64,000 nt of DNA from Silybum marianum (taxonomy: Eukaryota; Streptophyta; Magnoliopsida; Asterales; Asteraceae). Within the stretch, counting starts at the first letter, position 1. Every line of letters begins with the position of its first letter. Both the position numbers and the translations under genes were made by a program. Positions 11,506 to 21,789 of the stretch are shown in pieces. The stretch is taken from positions 24,642,121 to 24,706,120 of the forward strand of contig CM072533.1 in the NCBI GenBank assembly GCA_036898165.1, written 5' to 3'. The notes beneath the pieces were generated by a model. That model made no database searches, had not been told where the DNA came from, and saw only the letters and a list, made by a program, of their open reading frames with translations.

Positions 11506-12530
11506 ATGGCTGCTTCACATGAAAACATTTCACGAGTTCAGATGGTGGTGTCTACTACGGCTGAAAGTGCGCCAATAGTGTTTCTAAAAATCAAACCAAA
11601 TAACTTCCAAGTACTACTCAACCCCTTAAACTACAGTGCAGACTATTGAATCATGATAGAGTTTCTCCAAAACCACATTCTGAAAGAAGCCTAACCGTCT
11701 CAAACCCAAATGTTCCTAAGCAATTTGTACAAGAAGTCTGGCAATCTTTTTACATCAAAAAGGACTTTACCCTCTCTGGCAGTTTCAATCTTCCAAACGA
11801 TGAAGAACATGTTGTAGAAGTGCAAATAACATGGCAAAAGATTGCTAAAATCTTCCATCTTCTCGACCCACAAACCTTACACATCGATTCACTTGAGCCA
11901 AATCCAACATCCGATGTTTTGGTTGCTTTTCTGAAATTTCTAGGGTACAACCAAGACATAATAAGGGTCTTTGAGTTAAAGAGACAGTTCTTACCTCCTG
12001 TGTGGAATGTTCTTGTTTCCATCTTGAACAAAAGCCTTACATGCAAAATCGGATGGATGGATCAAGCCAGCACAAATATTATCACGATGATGTGCGTAAT
12101 GTTCTTCAACAGACCTTTGGATTTTGCCCGTCTCTTATTCAGTGAAATCTGCAGTGGCGTTCACACTAAGGTTCTTCTTCAACAAAAGGGCAAACGACTT
12201 CCTACGTTCATGTTCCCACGATTTTTGGCCCTATTAATTCAAGGAGCAATCTCAAAATGGTAAATTCCATGTGTTCAACCCTTCTACAAAATCCATGTCA
12301 TGAAAACCTATCGTCCAATAATTCACAAGGATGGCTAAAGGAAAACTCGGGAACTCTCCAGGTACATGCTCAATCTTATACCTTCCACCTCTCCTACTCT
12401 CCAAAACTATAGGGACTCTCTGATGAAATCAGAACATAGATCACCTACCCAGAGTATCTAGAATCCAGAATAAAAAGTGAGGGGTCGAGTGAGTCTGAGA
12501 ATGAAAACAATCAGAGTGACAACCAGAGTG
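11506..12530 (+). pseudogene. env-like / accessory ORF of element A
   Basis: It begins MAASHENISRVQMV (ATG 11506), shifts frame near 11646 and continues to a stop at 12263. The N-terminal part, with QVLLNPLNY.ADY, then FVQEVWQSFY and a W.KIAKIFHL block, resembles the poorly characterised ORF after pol in plant Sireviruses that has been called env-like. A Ser/Glu/Asn-rich tail is readable near 12478-12530 and runs directly into LTR sequence. I see no convincing membrane segment. The function of this ORF class is not established. The copy is broken by at least one frameshift and lacks its C-terminus. Confidence 0.6.
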
Positions 12531-13042
12531 CTTCTCTCTAAAAGAACAAATGTTTCTCTCCAGAAGCAAGTCACTCGAGAAGACAGCCACTTCAGAAGTG
12601 TAGTTCAGAAGCCACAATGACGATCCAGAAGATTGAGCATCTTCTAGATATTACTTAAGGAACTACACATGTGCTTAAATAACGTGGCAAGTCATGCCTT
12701 CCGTACGTAACTTAATTTCTTAGAGGACTTGCTTATGTGTCAATACATGATAGGCTAGCTGATTGACTTTCTTATTTTGTAACCGTATAAATAGAAAGGC
12801 TTATCACTGTATTGAGTGTCGATTGTCTTGGAGAGAACTTGAGAGATTAATCTGTATTTCCAGTATTGTAATCATTGGCACCTTGAGTGAAATACAGATT
12901 ATCATTTGTTTCATATTGTTATTCTCTTCCATTACTGTTTACATTCTAGTTTGATTGTTGATTGTGTTTGCTTCTGCTTACTGTTTATTTTATCTTAATA
13001 ATCAACATCATTTGAGTATAAATGGGGATCTGGGTTCCAACA
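12531..13042 (+). repeat. 3' LTR of element A, 5'-truncated
   Basis: It matches 2941-3452 and ends TTCCAACA. The first ~41 bp of the LTR (TGTTAGAAC...) and any adjacent PPT are missing. Sequence of the env-like ORF joins instead. Confidence 0.85.
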
Positions 13043-13047
13043 ATTCA
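13043..13047. repeat. Target-site duplication of element A, right (ATTCA)
   Basis: Same 5 bp as at 2895-2899. Confidence 0.85.
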
Positions 13048-13560
13048 TTTACGGGAAGTGTGTACCCGATCATTGGGCAAGTGTGAGCCCTATTAATTAG
13101 TCACAAGTGTGAGTGACTATCAATGTGTTTTACCGTTGCAATAAGTACCTTTAAAGTGTGTGCATGTATGAGTCGATATCATGACTAACCTTTCTATATT
13201 ATAAAATGTCATGCATATTTAACTGTTGTTATTGAGGGAATTCGCTAGATCTTATGGTCTAACCCTCTCTTTTATAAACTAAAAACATTTCCATAAACCT
13301 ATATGTTTGAGAGCTCTAGTAAGGACAAAGGGAAGATGTCAGCTTGGGAATTAGAAGTGAGGGGCTACTCGTGAGTAAATAGTTGCCTAGTTTGAGTTAT
13401 ATTTTGTGATAATCCTTGTAGCTAGTTTTATTTCCGCTACAAACATTTGAGATCAAGATTAATTTTGGGGCCTATTTACCTTGTAATTGCTACTTTTAGA
13501 GCAATGACATGAGAATACCTTTATTTTAGAATTGTGAATATTACAATATATGTTTGAATT
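13048..13560 (+). repeat. Ty3/gypsy 3' LTR, right part (approximate end)
   Basis: This is the continuation of the LTR started at 1935. It includes CTCGTGAGTAAATAGTTGCC and a TTTCCGCTACAAACATTTGAGATC block of the kind found near the R/U5 end of long chromovirus LTRs. The exact 3' end is not resolved. Confidence 0.5.
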
Positions 13561-16380
13561 TATTTAATTTATTTTAGAATTGGGTTGATTTCCGTTACAA
13601 ACCACGTCAATTCGTACAAACCGTACAAACCGCATGCAACCAATATTTTTTTTTAAAATTTTTCTCTTTTTCTTAATTATTAGGGTTGATTAATGAATAA
13701 TATATGAAAAAATTTCATCAAAAATACATGAAGGTTGGTGAATCAAGAATATGCGAAACAAAATTCATCAAATTGAGAGTTTCATCAATCAATTAATTTT
13801 CATGTAGAAAGAAAAATAATTTCATGAAGAAAATAATTATATGAAACAAATTCATCATATTAAACACTTTGATAAAAAAAAATTACTCAAAAAAAAATAA
13901 AACAAACGGTTTATACGAATTGACGTGGTTTGTATTTGAAATCTCCCCTATATTTACTACACAAATTAGTCATGCTACCATGCAATGGATGGTTCAAGCA
14001 ATAGTTATAATAATAAATATATTTTCAAAGATACTACACTAATCAATTGGAGTAATATTTAAAGTGTAAAAAGGTTCTCACGTTTTATTTTAATACCTTA
14101 TTATTGTTAGTGCCCTCCCCACCAAACGTGGTATTTAGCCAAGCAACCATTCGTGAAAAGTACACTAATTTTATACTATTTTTATGAAGTTTACATGGAT
14201 GGTCAATTTGACACTATATAGAAATGTTTTTAACACCATACAAACGGAAAACATTGAAACCATTCATTAAACTGTAAAATCATATAAATCAAATTAAACC
14301 ACCAAATATTAATTTGTCTTAGTTTTCAAAATTTATCAACTTTGTACAATTCTATCATACATCTTTATGATATTTTATAGGTTTTGGACGAGATGTAAAA
14401 ATAGATCCTCGATAAGTAAGATTTTTTTTAAATATATTTGTTTTTATCATCATAAATAACGTTGAAATCATAAAATACTGATAATTCATAAGAACCAGTT
14501 TTCTGAGTGTTCCTAGACACAAAATTAATCAATAATTATTAACTAATATTATGTATCATATCATTTTACATAACATCGTAAATCCGTTTCACCGTCAAAC
14601 ACATTTTATGACATACCTTTTAATATATAGATTTAGGATCAGAATGTTGACTATTTAGAGTAACACTTTATGAAAATTAATAAAAATTAGTTGAATTTCC
14701 ATGTCACTGCATTTAAATCACAGTTTTAAACTTTTAGGCTTCTAACAAACTTTTTAGGAACCATCAATCTTATAATTAAAAACACATCTTAGTTATAATT
14801 CGATATCTTGTTATTGTTTTAGAGATAGAAAAGCACTTAAAATTTCATTTACTAAATATTAGGTAATAGTAAGTCAATAATGTATGAATACTCTAGAGTA
14901 AATTTGGAATTATAAATATAGATTTAAGTTGGATCGTATTGGTAATTTGTTTTCTTAAGGTAAGAGTTTTCTTAGTTAATAACAACAAATCTATATATTC
15001 TAATACAAAAAAGTAGGTAAGATATGAATGATGAAAATATATCAATACTTTTGGGTAAAATAGTTTTAGATTTTAGTAGTAGATAAAAAATTTAAAAAAA
15101 CAATAACCAATCTTATAAAATGAACAATTAATTAAATTTTTACAATTTTCTTATCAATGTAACTAATTAATATATGTTCAGGTTTTTAATATAATGTTAA
15201 ATTTTTATTGAATCATTAAAATACATTTTTACTAAAAAAATTTAAACTAATAACATATAGTATATACGGACGAAACATTGGGTCCCGGACATACGTGCAC
15301 CCGGCCTACCCCGTTAACGGCCCTGAATTCTATTGATACAGCCCATATTATAAATGCATTATCCCTATTTTTAGGGATTTCTTATTATAATATCGTAGTT
15401 AACCTAATTTTTTAGATGCATTTACCTTTTTTAGGTCCTACTGTTTAAACTATTTTTTTATACTAATACAATATTTAAACATATTATTGATATGTGTTTT
15501 TTATAACTAGAAGGCTACTCGTACAATGCAGCGAGATCCATTTTAATTTTAATGTTGTATTTTATTTTTTTGTCTTTATCAATTTTATAATACGATTTTA
15601 TTAGTTTTGAAAAAATAGATTTTATTTTTTGTAAACTTTCTTTATTTCAGATTTTATTTTAAATTATAATATAGGTTTAATAAGGAAATTAACTAAAATA
15701 ATACCATTTTTGAATTTTAAGTAATCATGTTTTAATTATAATAATATGTTTTTAAGAGTTTTTGTCAAATACTTTATAATATAGTATAAATATGTTGATT
15801 TCGTTTACTTATTTTTAGGCTTTTAATTGCATAAATATTTTATCCATAGATTTTGTTTTAATATTTTTAATTTAATGAATTTCTTATTTATTTCATTTAT
15901 TAAATTTAGAAAGTAATTTAAAGTATGATATTGTTGTTGTTATTAATCAAATGGAAAAATGAATGAAAATGTAACAAAGTTTAAGTTAGTTCTTATTTAG
16001 TATAACCAATTTTTTTTTTCTCAATTAATACAACAAAGTTTCATCTTTTTCTATTTTATACATATTTTTGACTTAGAATATATTTATCAGGTAACATTTT
16101 ATGACTTGGATGCTATGTTGTCGGTTATAATGTAAAATTGATTACATGAATTTTCCAACTTGTCAATTTTTTTAATATAATTTTTTCTTTCTTAAAAACC
16201 AAGAATTTTATGCCCATCAAAATATTGCCGCCCATCAAAATTTAATAGACCGTTCGTCTCCTATTTCACTCTTCTCTTTGTTCAGCTCCTCTCTGTTCAT
16301 CTTTGTCTTTCCCTCGCCTCATGTTCTTCTTCGATTCATCTTCATTTGTCATCTGTCGTTGCAATCACAAGTAAGTTTGT
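13561..16380. other. AT-rich intergenic DNA
   Basis: No gene is supported on either strand. It contains one MITE (13587-13943) and a short GC-rich patch near 15266-15325. The rest is AT-rich with short poly-A/T runs. Confidence 0.6.
13587..13943. mobile_element. MITE-like element with 38-bp terminal inverted repeats
   Basis: GATTTC...ACAAACCACGTCAATTCGTA at the left end is mirrored at the right end (TACGAATTGACGTGGTTTGT...GAAATC), with 34 of 38 positions complementary. The 357-bp unit has no ORF. A clear TSD is not visible, so the superfamily is open. Confidence 0.65.
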
Positions 16381-16401
16381 GTAACTGTCTGATTCATCTC
16401 T

Positions 16402-17926
16402 ATGGTGGATGATTTTGATGTTAGCGATGTTGATATTAGCAAGGTAAGGCAACTAGTACAAGATGTTATTTCTTTTTATATGACTTGAATGCATTATAGC
16501 ATTCTAAATATGGAATTAGAAAATTGATTGAAACCCCTTGACGATGATGATGATGTTAATAGATTCCTTAGTTGGAAATATTTGTGGATCACTTTGATGT
16601 TAATATTCAAGAATATTTGAACACGAAAGAACAATGGAAGAGGAACATCGAGAGAGCAGCGATGATGACTTGAGAGTACACTTAGACTTGAATGATGTTA
16701 TGGTAAATTATACGTTTTCTGATGATAAGAATGTAGAAGTTGCTAGTGTTGACCACTTGTCTGAAGAGAATGATGAAATTAGGCAAGTAAGGGTGAAAAA
16801 AATCAACATGCCAAGAGAATGGGAGTCAAATGTCCAAGAAAATCAGCAACCACATGCTACTAAGAGAATGGGAGCCAAATGTCCAATGAATTTCTAACAA
16901 AATTATGTGATGAGTATGAACGAGAACCCAATATCGATAATAGGGCCCAATCTAATAATGAAAACGAAATTGTGGATGACGATGTCGAGACCAAAACCAA
17001 TGATTTTCCCATTCATAACCCAAACATTCATTGGAACGTAATGAAACCTATTGTTGGAGAGAGATATGCTTCGTTACGGAATTAAAAACATGTCTCACCA
17101 ACTATGCACTTGCAAATGGTCTCCAACTAAGGTTATCATGATTACGTATCTTATTTTCATCTCGATTACTTATTTTGTTTTCTTTCCTATTAATTATCTT
17201 ATGTGGGTAAAAGAGAAGTAGCAAAGACAAGATACTTGTTATATGTGGAACAAAAAAAGGTAGTAGTTGTCCATGGAGATTGTAGGCTACTTGGATGAGC
17301 GATGGAAGATAATTTTAGGTAAAATATATCCGTAGTGATTATATATGTGGGCAACAATATAAGCTAGGATCACTTGTGACTTCGAATTGGATTGCCTCAT
17401 TATGGTCGAAAAATTAGACAAAACCCATCGATCAAATTAGTTGATTTAAAAGAACCAATACTTAAGAAGTACAAATGCATAGTACAACTTAGTCAATGTA
17501 CAAGAGCAAAGGCAAGGATGTGGAAAGTTCCTTGATTGAGCATTATGGTAAGTTGTGGGAATATGCTGGAGAGATTAGGCGGAGCAATACTGGATCAACT
17601 GTGAGAATGAGTGTAGAGATCGGGTCATACGAAAAAACTTACTTCCAAAGGTTTTATGTATGCTTTAAGGCGTTGAAGGATGGTTGGTTATTAGGCTGCA
17701 GGAGATTTATTGGGTTAGATGGTTGCGTTTTGAAAACATTATGCAAAGGATAATTGTTGAGTGCAATAGGAAGAGATGTGAACAACCAAATCTACCCTAT
17801 TGTGTGGGCTGTGATAGAGGTGGAAAGTAAAGATAGTTGGAAATGGTTTTTGGAATACCTAGTTGAAGACATTGGTAGCACAGATGGGATAGGGCTGACC
17901 TTAATGTCTGATCAACATAAGGTATC
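16402..17926 (+). pseudogene. Mutator-like (MULE/MuDR) transposase, decayed and truncated
   Basis: A short acidic start exon (MVDDFDVSDVDISK, followed by GTAAGG) precedes an acidic region at 16634-17085 with HNPNIHW.VMKPIVGERYAS. It then runs through KYKCIVQLSQCTRAKA to the transposase core at 17496-17940: LWEYAGEI.RSNTGSTV, FYVCFKALKDGWLLGCR, IGLDGCVLKT (first catalytic Asp), a TAA at 17751-17753, then NNQIYPIVWAVIEVE, SWKWFLEYL and LMSDQHK (second catalytic Asp). The C-terminal part with the third acidic residue and zinc finger is absent. Frames change several times. MULE transposases cut and rejoin DNA at long terminal repeats, and this one is dead. Element D sits right after SDQHK. Confidence 0.8.
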
Positions 17927-17931
17927 ATATC
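17927..17931. repeat. Target-site duplication of element D, left (ATATC)
   Basis: Recurs at 26031-26035, just outside the other LTR. Confidence 0.8.
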
Positions 17932-18130
17932 TGTTGATGTCAAAAATTGGTTTAATAAAATCAACTTAAGGTTAGTGTGGAGCTTATCCGAGTAAAGAAA
18001 GAACCAAACGACAAACACAATAAAGACGTAAATAAACGAAAGACAAAGTTATTTGGTGACGCGGAAAAACTCTTGGTCGAGGGAAAAAACCGCGGATGAT
18101 AATGGATATCGTCGATGCACTAGTGAGAAA
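17932..18130 (-). repeat. 3' LTR of element D, one end, with a ~116-bp insert
   Basis: TGTTGATGTCAAAAATTGGT matches the LTR at 25448. About 116 bp of foreign sequence (about 17952-18072) then intervene, flanked by a TTGGT repeat, before LTR sequence resumes (CGAGGG...ATATCGTCGATGCA) up to 18130. Confidence 0.7.
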
Positions 18131-19209
18131 CACAACTTGCAATCCTAACAGTTAAGCAATCAATAAAGAACAATGATAAGGTTCTCATTACTCTCTCTCT
18201 CTCTCTCTCTCTCTCAAGAAATAACAAGACTAAACCCAAAAGTAGTCTATAGCATCTTTCGATAGAAATACACGATTTTAGGAATTAAAAGATTTAGATT
18301 GTTGACAACATTAAGATTTAATTGGTATATCTCTACCCAATTTTTAACACTAGGAATATGAATTTTAATTCTCACTTAAAGTAATTCTTACTCAGAAATA
18401 ACTTCAAACAAATGAAACAATTGACAGGTGATCAGACTGACAAAAGCATTAAACATCAAATCATATGCTTCATAGAAATAAAAACCAAAAGGAGTTGCAA
18501 ACACGGTGTAAAGTATCAGATTTCCAACCTAAATATCACCCAACCCCCCAACACATGAATATTCGTTCATGCTTGGGGTGGTAGAAACCAAAACAATGAA
18601 AGGAGTATTCACAAATCTCGACATCATAATAAACGAAAAGTCTAAAAACATAAAAACTCCCTCTCTCGATGTATCTTCACGGACAATTACAGCGAAATCC
18701 ACTTCAATCCTCGATCCCCGTAGAACGTTTGATATTTTCTTGCTTCAAAAATCAGATCTCTCTCTCTCCAAAAATCGCCCCTCGACCGTCAATCCTGATG
18801 TGAATGAAAGTTAACCTAAAAAAATCCTGCAGCCGCCAGACAAAAGGTGAACAACAGTGGGTTATGCGGCTTCGTCCGCGACTTAAGGTCGCGGGGAAGG
18901 TCACGCGTGTGAAAAATAGTCGCGACTTGAAGCCGCGGGAATTGTCGTGTATCTCACTGTTTGTTCCTTTTTTTCTTCACTTGGCAACTCTCAACTGGCC
19001 CGCATAAACCGGGGTTTCTTTTCCGTATCAAAAGTCAGATTTTTCTTCAAAAACTGGTTACTATTTCTCTTGCATGTGAAACTCTTGGAACCTGTACACA
19101 GTTGGTGAAAATTGTAAAAAGTACGCTTCATTTACTCGAAAAGAAGTCAAAGACAAATGCGATGACGCTGAATCACATCAATATGTCCGTTATATCCGGT
19201 ATCTTCAAT
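18131..19209 (-). repeat. Tat-like element C, LTR copy 2
   Basis: This 1,079-bp block is repeated with high identity at 19928-21005. It has a (CT)n run at 18191-18215, a GC-rich palindromic motif near 18877-18945 and a closing stretch of D-type LTR sequence. Lacking the ~285 bp that adjoin the PBS in copy 1, it is truncated on that side and abuts D LTR sequence. Confidence 0.65.
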
Positions 19210-19619
19210 TGATATCATCATACTGTTGCTGCCATTTCTTGTCTATCCTTGTCATCTATGGTGGGGTATCCCCGGTGTGCTCCTCTTCTTCCTCCTCATC
19301 CAGTTCGTACTCCGGATCTACAAAGTTGTATTCGCCCTTATCATAATCAGGATTTCGCTGAAGTTCTTCAACCACCCTTTCTTTTTCTCTTTCCTTCTCC
19401 CATGTTGTTGCCTTTTCTTCGTAATTGACTCGCGGTTCTTTCGATTTCTGGATTATAAGGCTCTAGACTTATGCCTCGAGAACTTATTGGCATACGTCAA
19501 TTAGTACCTGAAATACAATGTAAAGAAACTGTTAGCCCAGAGTGAAAATAAAGTACTGAAAAATAAAATGTCCAATGTAATAATGACTATAGCTGGCAGT
19601 GCTATCAGCGCAACACTAG
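19210..19619 (-). pseudogene. gag N-terminus of element C
   Basis: On the minus strand, after a purine-rich leader, an open stretch reads PISSRGISLEPYNPEIERT, then ASQLRRK, and (after a frame change) an acidic run DPEYELDEEEEEEH ending near TPP. A YNPEIERT start is typical of gag in Tat/Athila-group gypsy elements. Everything downstream is gone and LTR copy 2 follows directly. Gag would form the particle shell; this is only its beginning. Confidence 0.6.
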
Positions 19620-19643
19620 TCCCCGACAGCGGCGCCCAAAACT
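19620..19643 (-). other. Primer-binding site region of element C (GGCGCCGCTGTCGGGGA)
   Basis: The minus strand reads AGTTTTGGGCGCC then GCTGTCGGGGA. This matches the TGGCGCCGttGCCGGGGA-type PBS of Tat/Athila gypsy elements and abuts LTR copy 1 (TG at 19644). Confidence 0.75.
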
Positions 19644-21005
19644 TGATAGGTGGTTTTTACACCCCCTTAATCTTACTGCAAGTGTACGGGTCGTATCAAG
19701 CAATAGAGTACTGAAGTACGAGATCAAACCACAGAACTAGGACACTGAGTATCACAATGACTATGACAATTATTAACTGAACTATTGAAAATTGGATGAG
19801 TTGATTTTAATCTAAAGCAGAGACAATTAAACTTGAGAAGATAGACTTTAGCAATTGATCACGAAAAAAAATTATTGGATAAAAGAGGTTGGGATTTGGG
19901 ATAAATTAAGGTTTCCACAGATAAAAACACAACATGCAATCCTAACAGTTAAGCAATCAATGAAGAACAATCATAAGGTTCTTATTACTCTCTCTCTCTC
20001 TCTCTCTCTCTCTCAAGAAATAACGAGACTAAACCCAAAAGTAGTGTATAGCATCTGTCGATAGAAACACACAATTTCAGGAATGGAAAGAAAAGATTTA
20101 GATTATTGACAACACTAGGGTTTAATTGGTATATCTCTACCCAATCTTTAACCCTAGGCATATGAGTTTTAATTCTCACTTAAAGTAATTCTTACTCAGA
20201 AATAACTTCAAACAAATTAATCAATTGACAGGTGATCAGACTGACAAAAGCATTAAGCATCAAATCATATGCTTCATAGAAATAAAAACCAAAAGGAGTT
20301 GCAAACACGGTGTAAAGTATCAAATTTCCAACCTAAAAATAACCCAACCCCCAACACATGAAGATTAGTTCATGCTTGACAGAAACCAAAACAATGAAAG
20401 GAGTATTCACAAATCTCGACATCATATTAAACGAAAATTCTAAAAACATAAAAACTCCCTCTCTCGATGTATCTTCACGCACAAGTACCGCGGGATCCAC
20501 TTCAATCCTCGATCCCCGTAGAATGTTTGATGTTTTCTTGCTTCAAAAATCAGATATCTGTCTCCAAAAATCGCCTCTCCACCGTCAATCCTGATGTAAA
20601 TGAAAGTTAACCTAAAAAAATCCTGCAGTCGCAAGACAAAAGCTGAACAACAGTGGGTTACGCGGCTTCGCTCGCGACTTGACGTCGTGGGGAAGGTCGC
20701 GCGTGTGGAAAATAGTCGCAGCTTGAATCCGCGAGAATTGTCGGGATCTCACTGTTTGTTCCTTTTTTTCTTCACTTGGCAACTCTCAACTGGCCCGCAT
20801 AAACTGGGGTTTCTTTTCTGCATCAAAAGTCAGATTTTTCTTCAAAAACTGGTTACTATTTCTCTTGCATGTGAAACTCTAGGGAACTTGTACACACTTG
20901 GTGAAAATTGTAAAATGTACGCTTCATTTACTCGAAAACAAGTCAAAGACAAATGCGATGACGCTGAATCACATCAATATGTCCGTTATATCCGGTATCT
21001 TCAAT
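19644..21005 (-). repeat. Tat-like element C, LTR copy 1
   Basis: This is the 5' LTR of C by position next to the PBS. 19928-21005 duplicates copy 2, while 19644-19927 is unique to this copy. A (CT)n run lies at 19988-20014. Its last ~60 bp are D-type LTR sequence, so the outer boundary of C is not a clean LTR end. Confidence 0.65.
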
Positions 21006-21295
21006 GATAACGATCCTGCAATTAATAATACAATAAAAACATACGTTATATTGTTAGTTACGCGAGCGATCAACAACTCATTCTCTGGTCGAAAGATAAA
21101 TGCGATGACGCTGAATCACATCAATGGTCGGCCTTTCATATCTTTCGTCGTATGATAGGGGCTAGGTCGTATGACATAATCACCGGTAGGCTCGATGCTT
21201 TTTCGTTATGTCACGATTCATTAGTTCTTTATACCATGGTACCGACAATCGCGTAGTTTCAATCGATTGTCTGTCGAAGATTTTGGTCCAAACAG
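20981..21295 (-). repeat. 3' LTR of element D, other end
   Basis: Aligns with 25714-26030 and ends GGTCCAAACA, the complement of the TGTTTGGACC start. Confidence 0.8.
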
Positions 21296-21310
21296 TTTGC
21301 CCCTAAATTT
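21296..21310 (-). other. Polypurine tract of element D
   Basis: The minus strand reads AAATTTAGGGGCAAAC immediately before the 3' LTR start. It is weak, but in the right place. Confidence 0.5.
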
Positions 21311-21554
21311 GAATGAAAATCGGCAAAGTTTTGAATTTTAAATTTAAATGTCAAAAAGGTAACTGAATCGTTTGGACGGTAACCAAAGTGGTTGGTAATT
21401 AGGATCAGATGCGAGTGGTTGTGCCCTCGTATACGACGTGGGCGCGTGTGCCAGGCATGCATGTTGTAAAGGGCAGGTGTCAATGATCTGATGGTTGCAT
21501 GCGAAAAGGCTCTAGATAGGTGTCGATATGGGGTAAACGAACGGTTTCTAGGAA

Positions 21555-21566
21555 TCATATAAATAT
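21555..21566 (+). promoter_or_regulatory. Possible TATA box for the antisense ORF of D
   Basis: CATATAAATAT stands about 225 bp upstream of ATG 21790 on the plus strand. Only sequence and position support it. Confidence 0.3.
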
Positions 21567-21789
21567 CGACCGGATTTTAAACTTGTTCCTTCTGTGCTTT
21601 TTTGAAAGAGAGATCTTCCTGAAATCTTCGCCCAAAACCTGCAAATACTTTCTCGAAATCAACTCGAGGTTAGATCCTTATAAGGTACGATCTTTTAATC
21701 CTTGTATGGGTTTTAAGTCTACGACCCGTAAGTGTAGAAAGCATTGAGCAGCCAGGGTATTTCACGCAATAGAGGTTACGGATATCGAT

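Larger units (their letters stand above)
2900..13042 (+). mobile_element. Ty1/copia Sirevirus-like element A, complete but decayed
   Basis: This is a 10.1-kb unit with LTRs, tRNA-iMet PBS, gag, protease, integrase, RT, RNase H, repeated GGGGGAG boxes and an env-like ORF, flanked by the 5-bp TSD ATTCA. The box cluster and the extra ORF after pol are Sirevirus traits. Every coding region carries stops or frameshifts, and the LTRs differ by roughly 6 %, so it is an old insertion. It sits inside the LTR of a Ty3/gypsy element. Confidence 0.9.
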
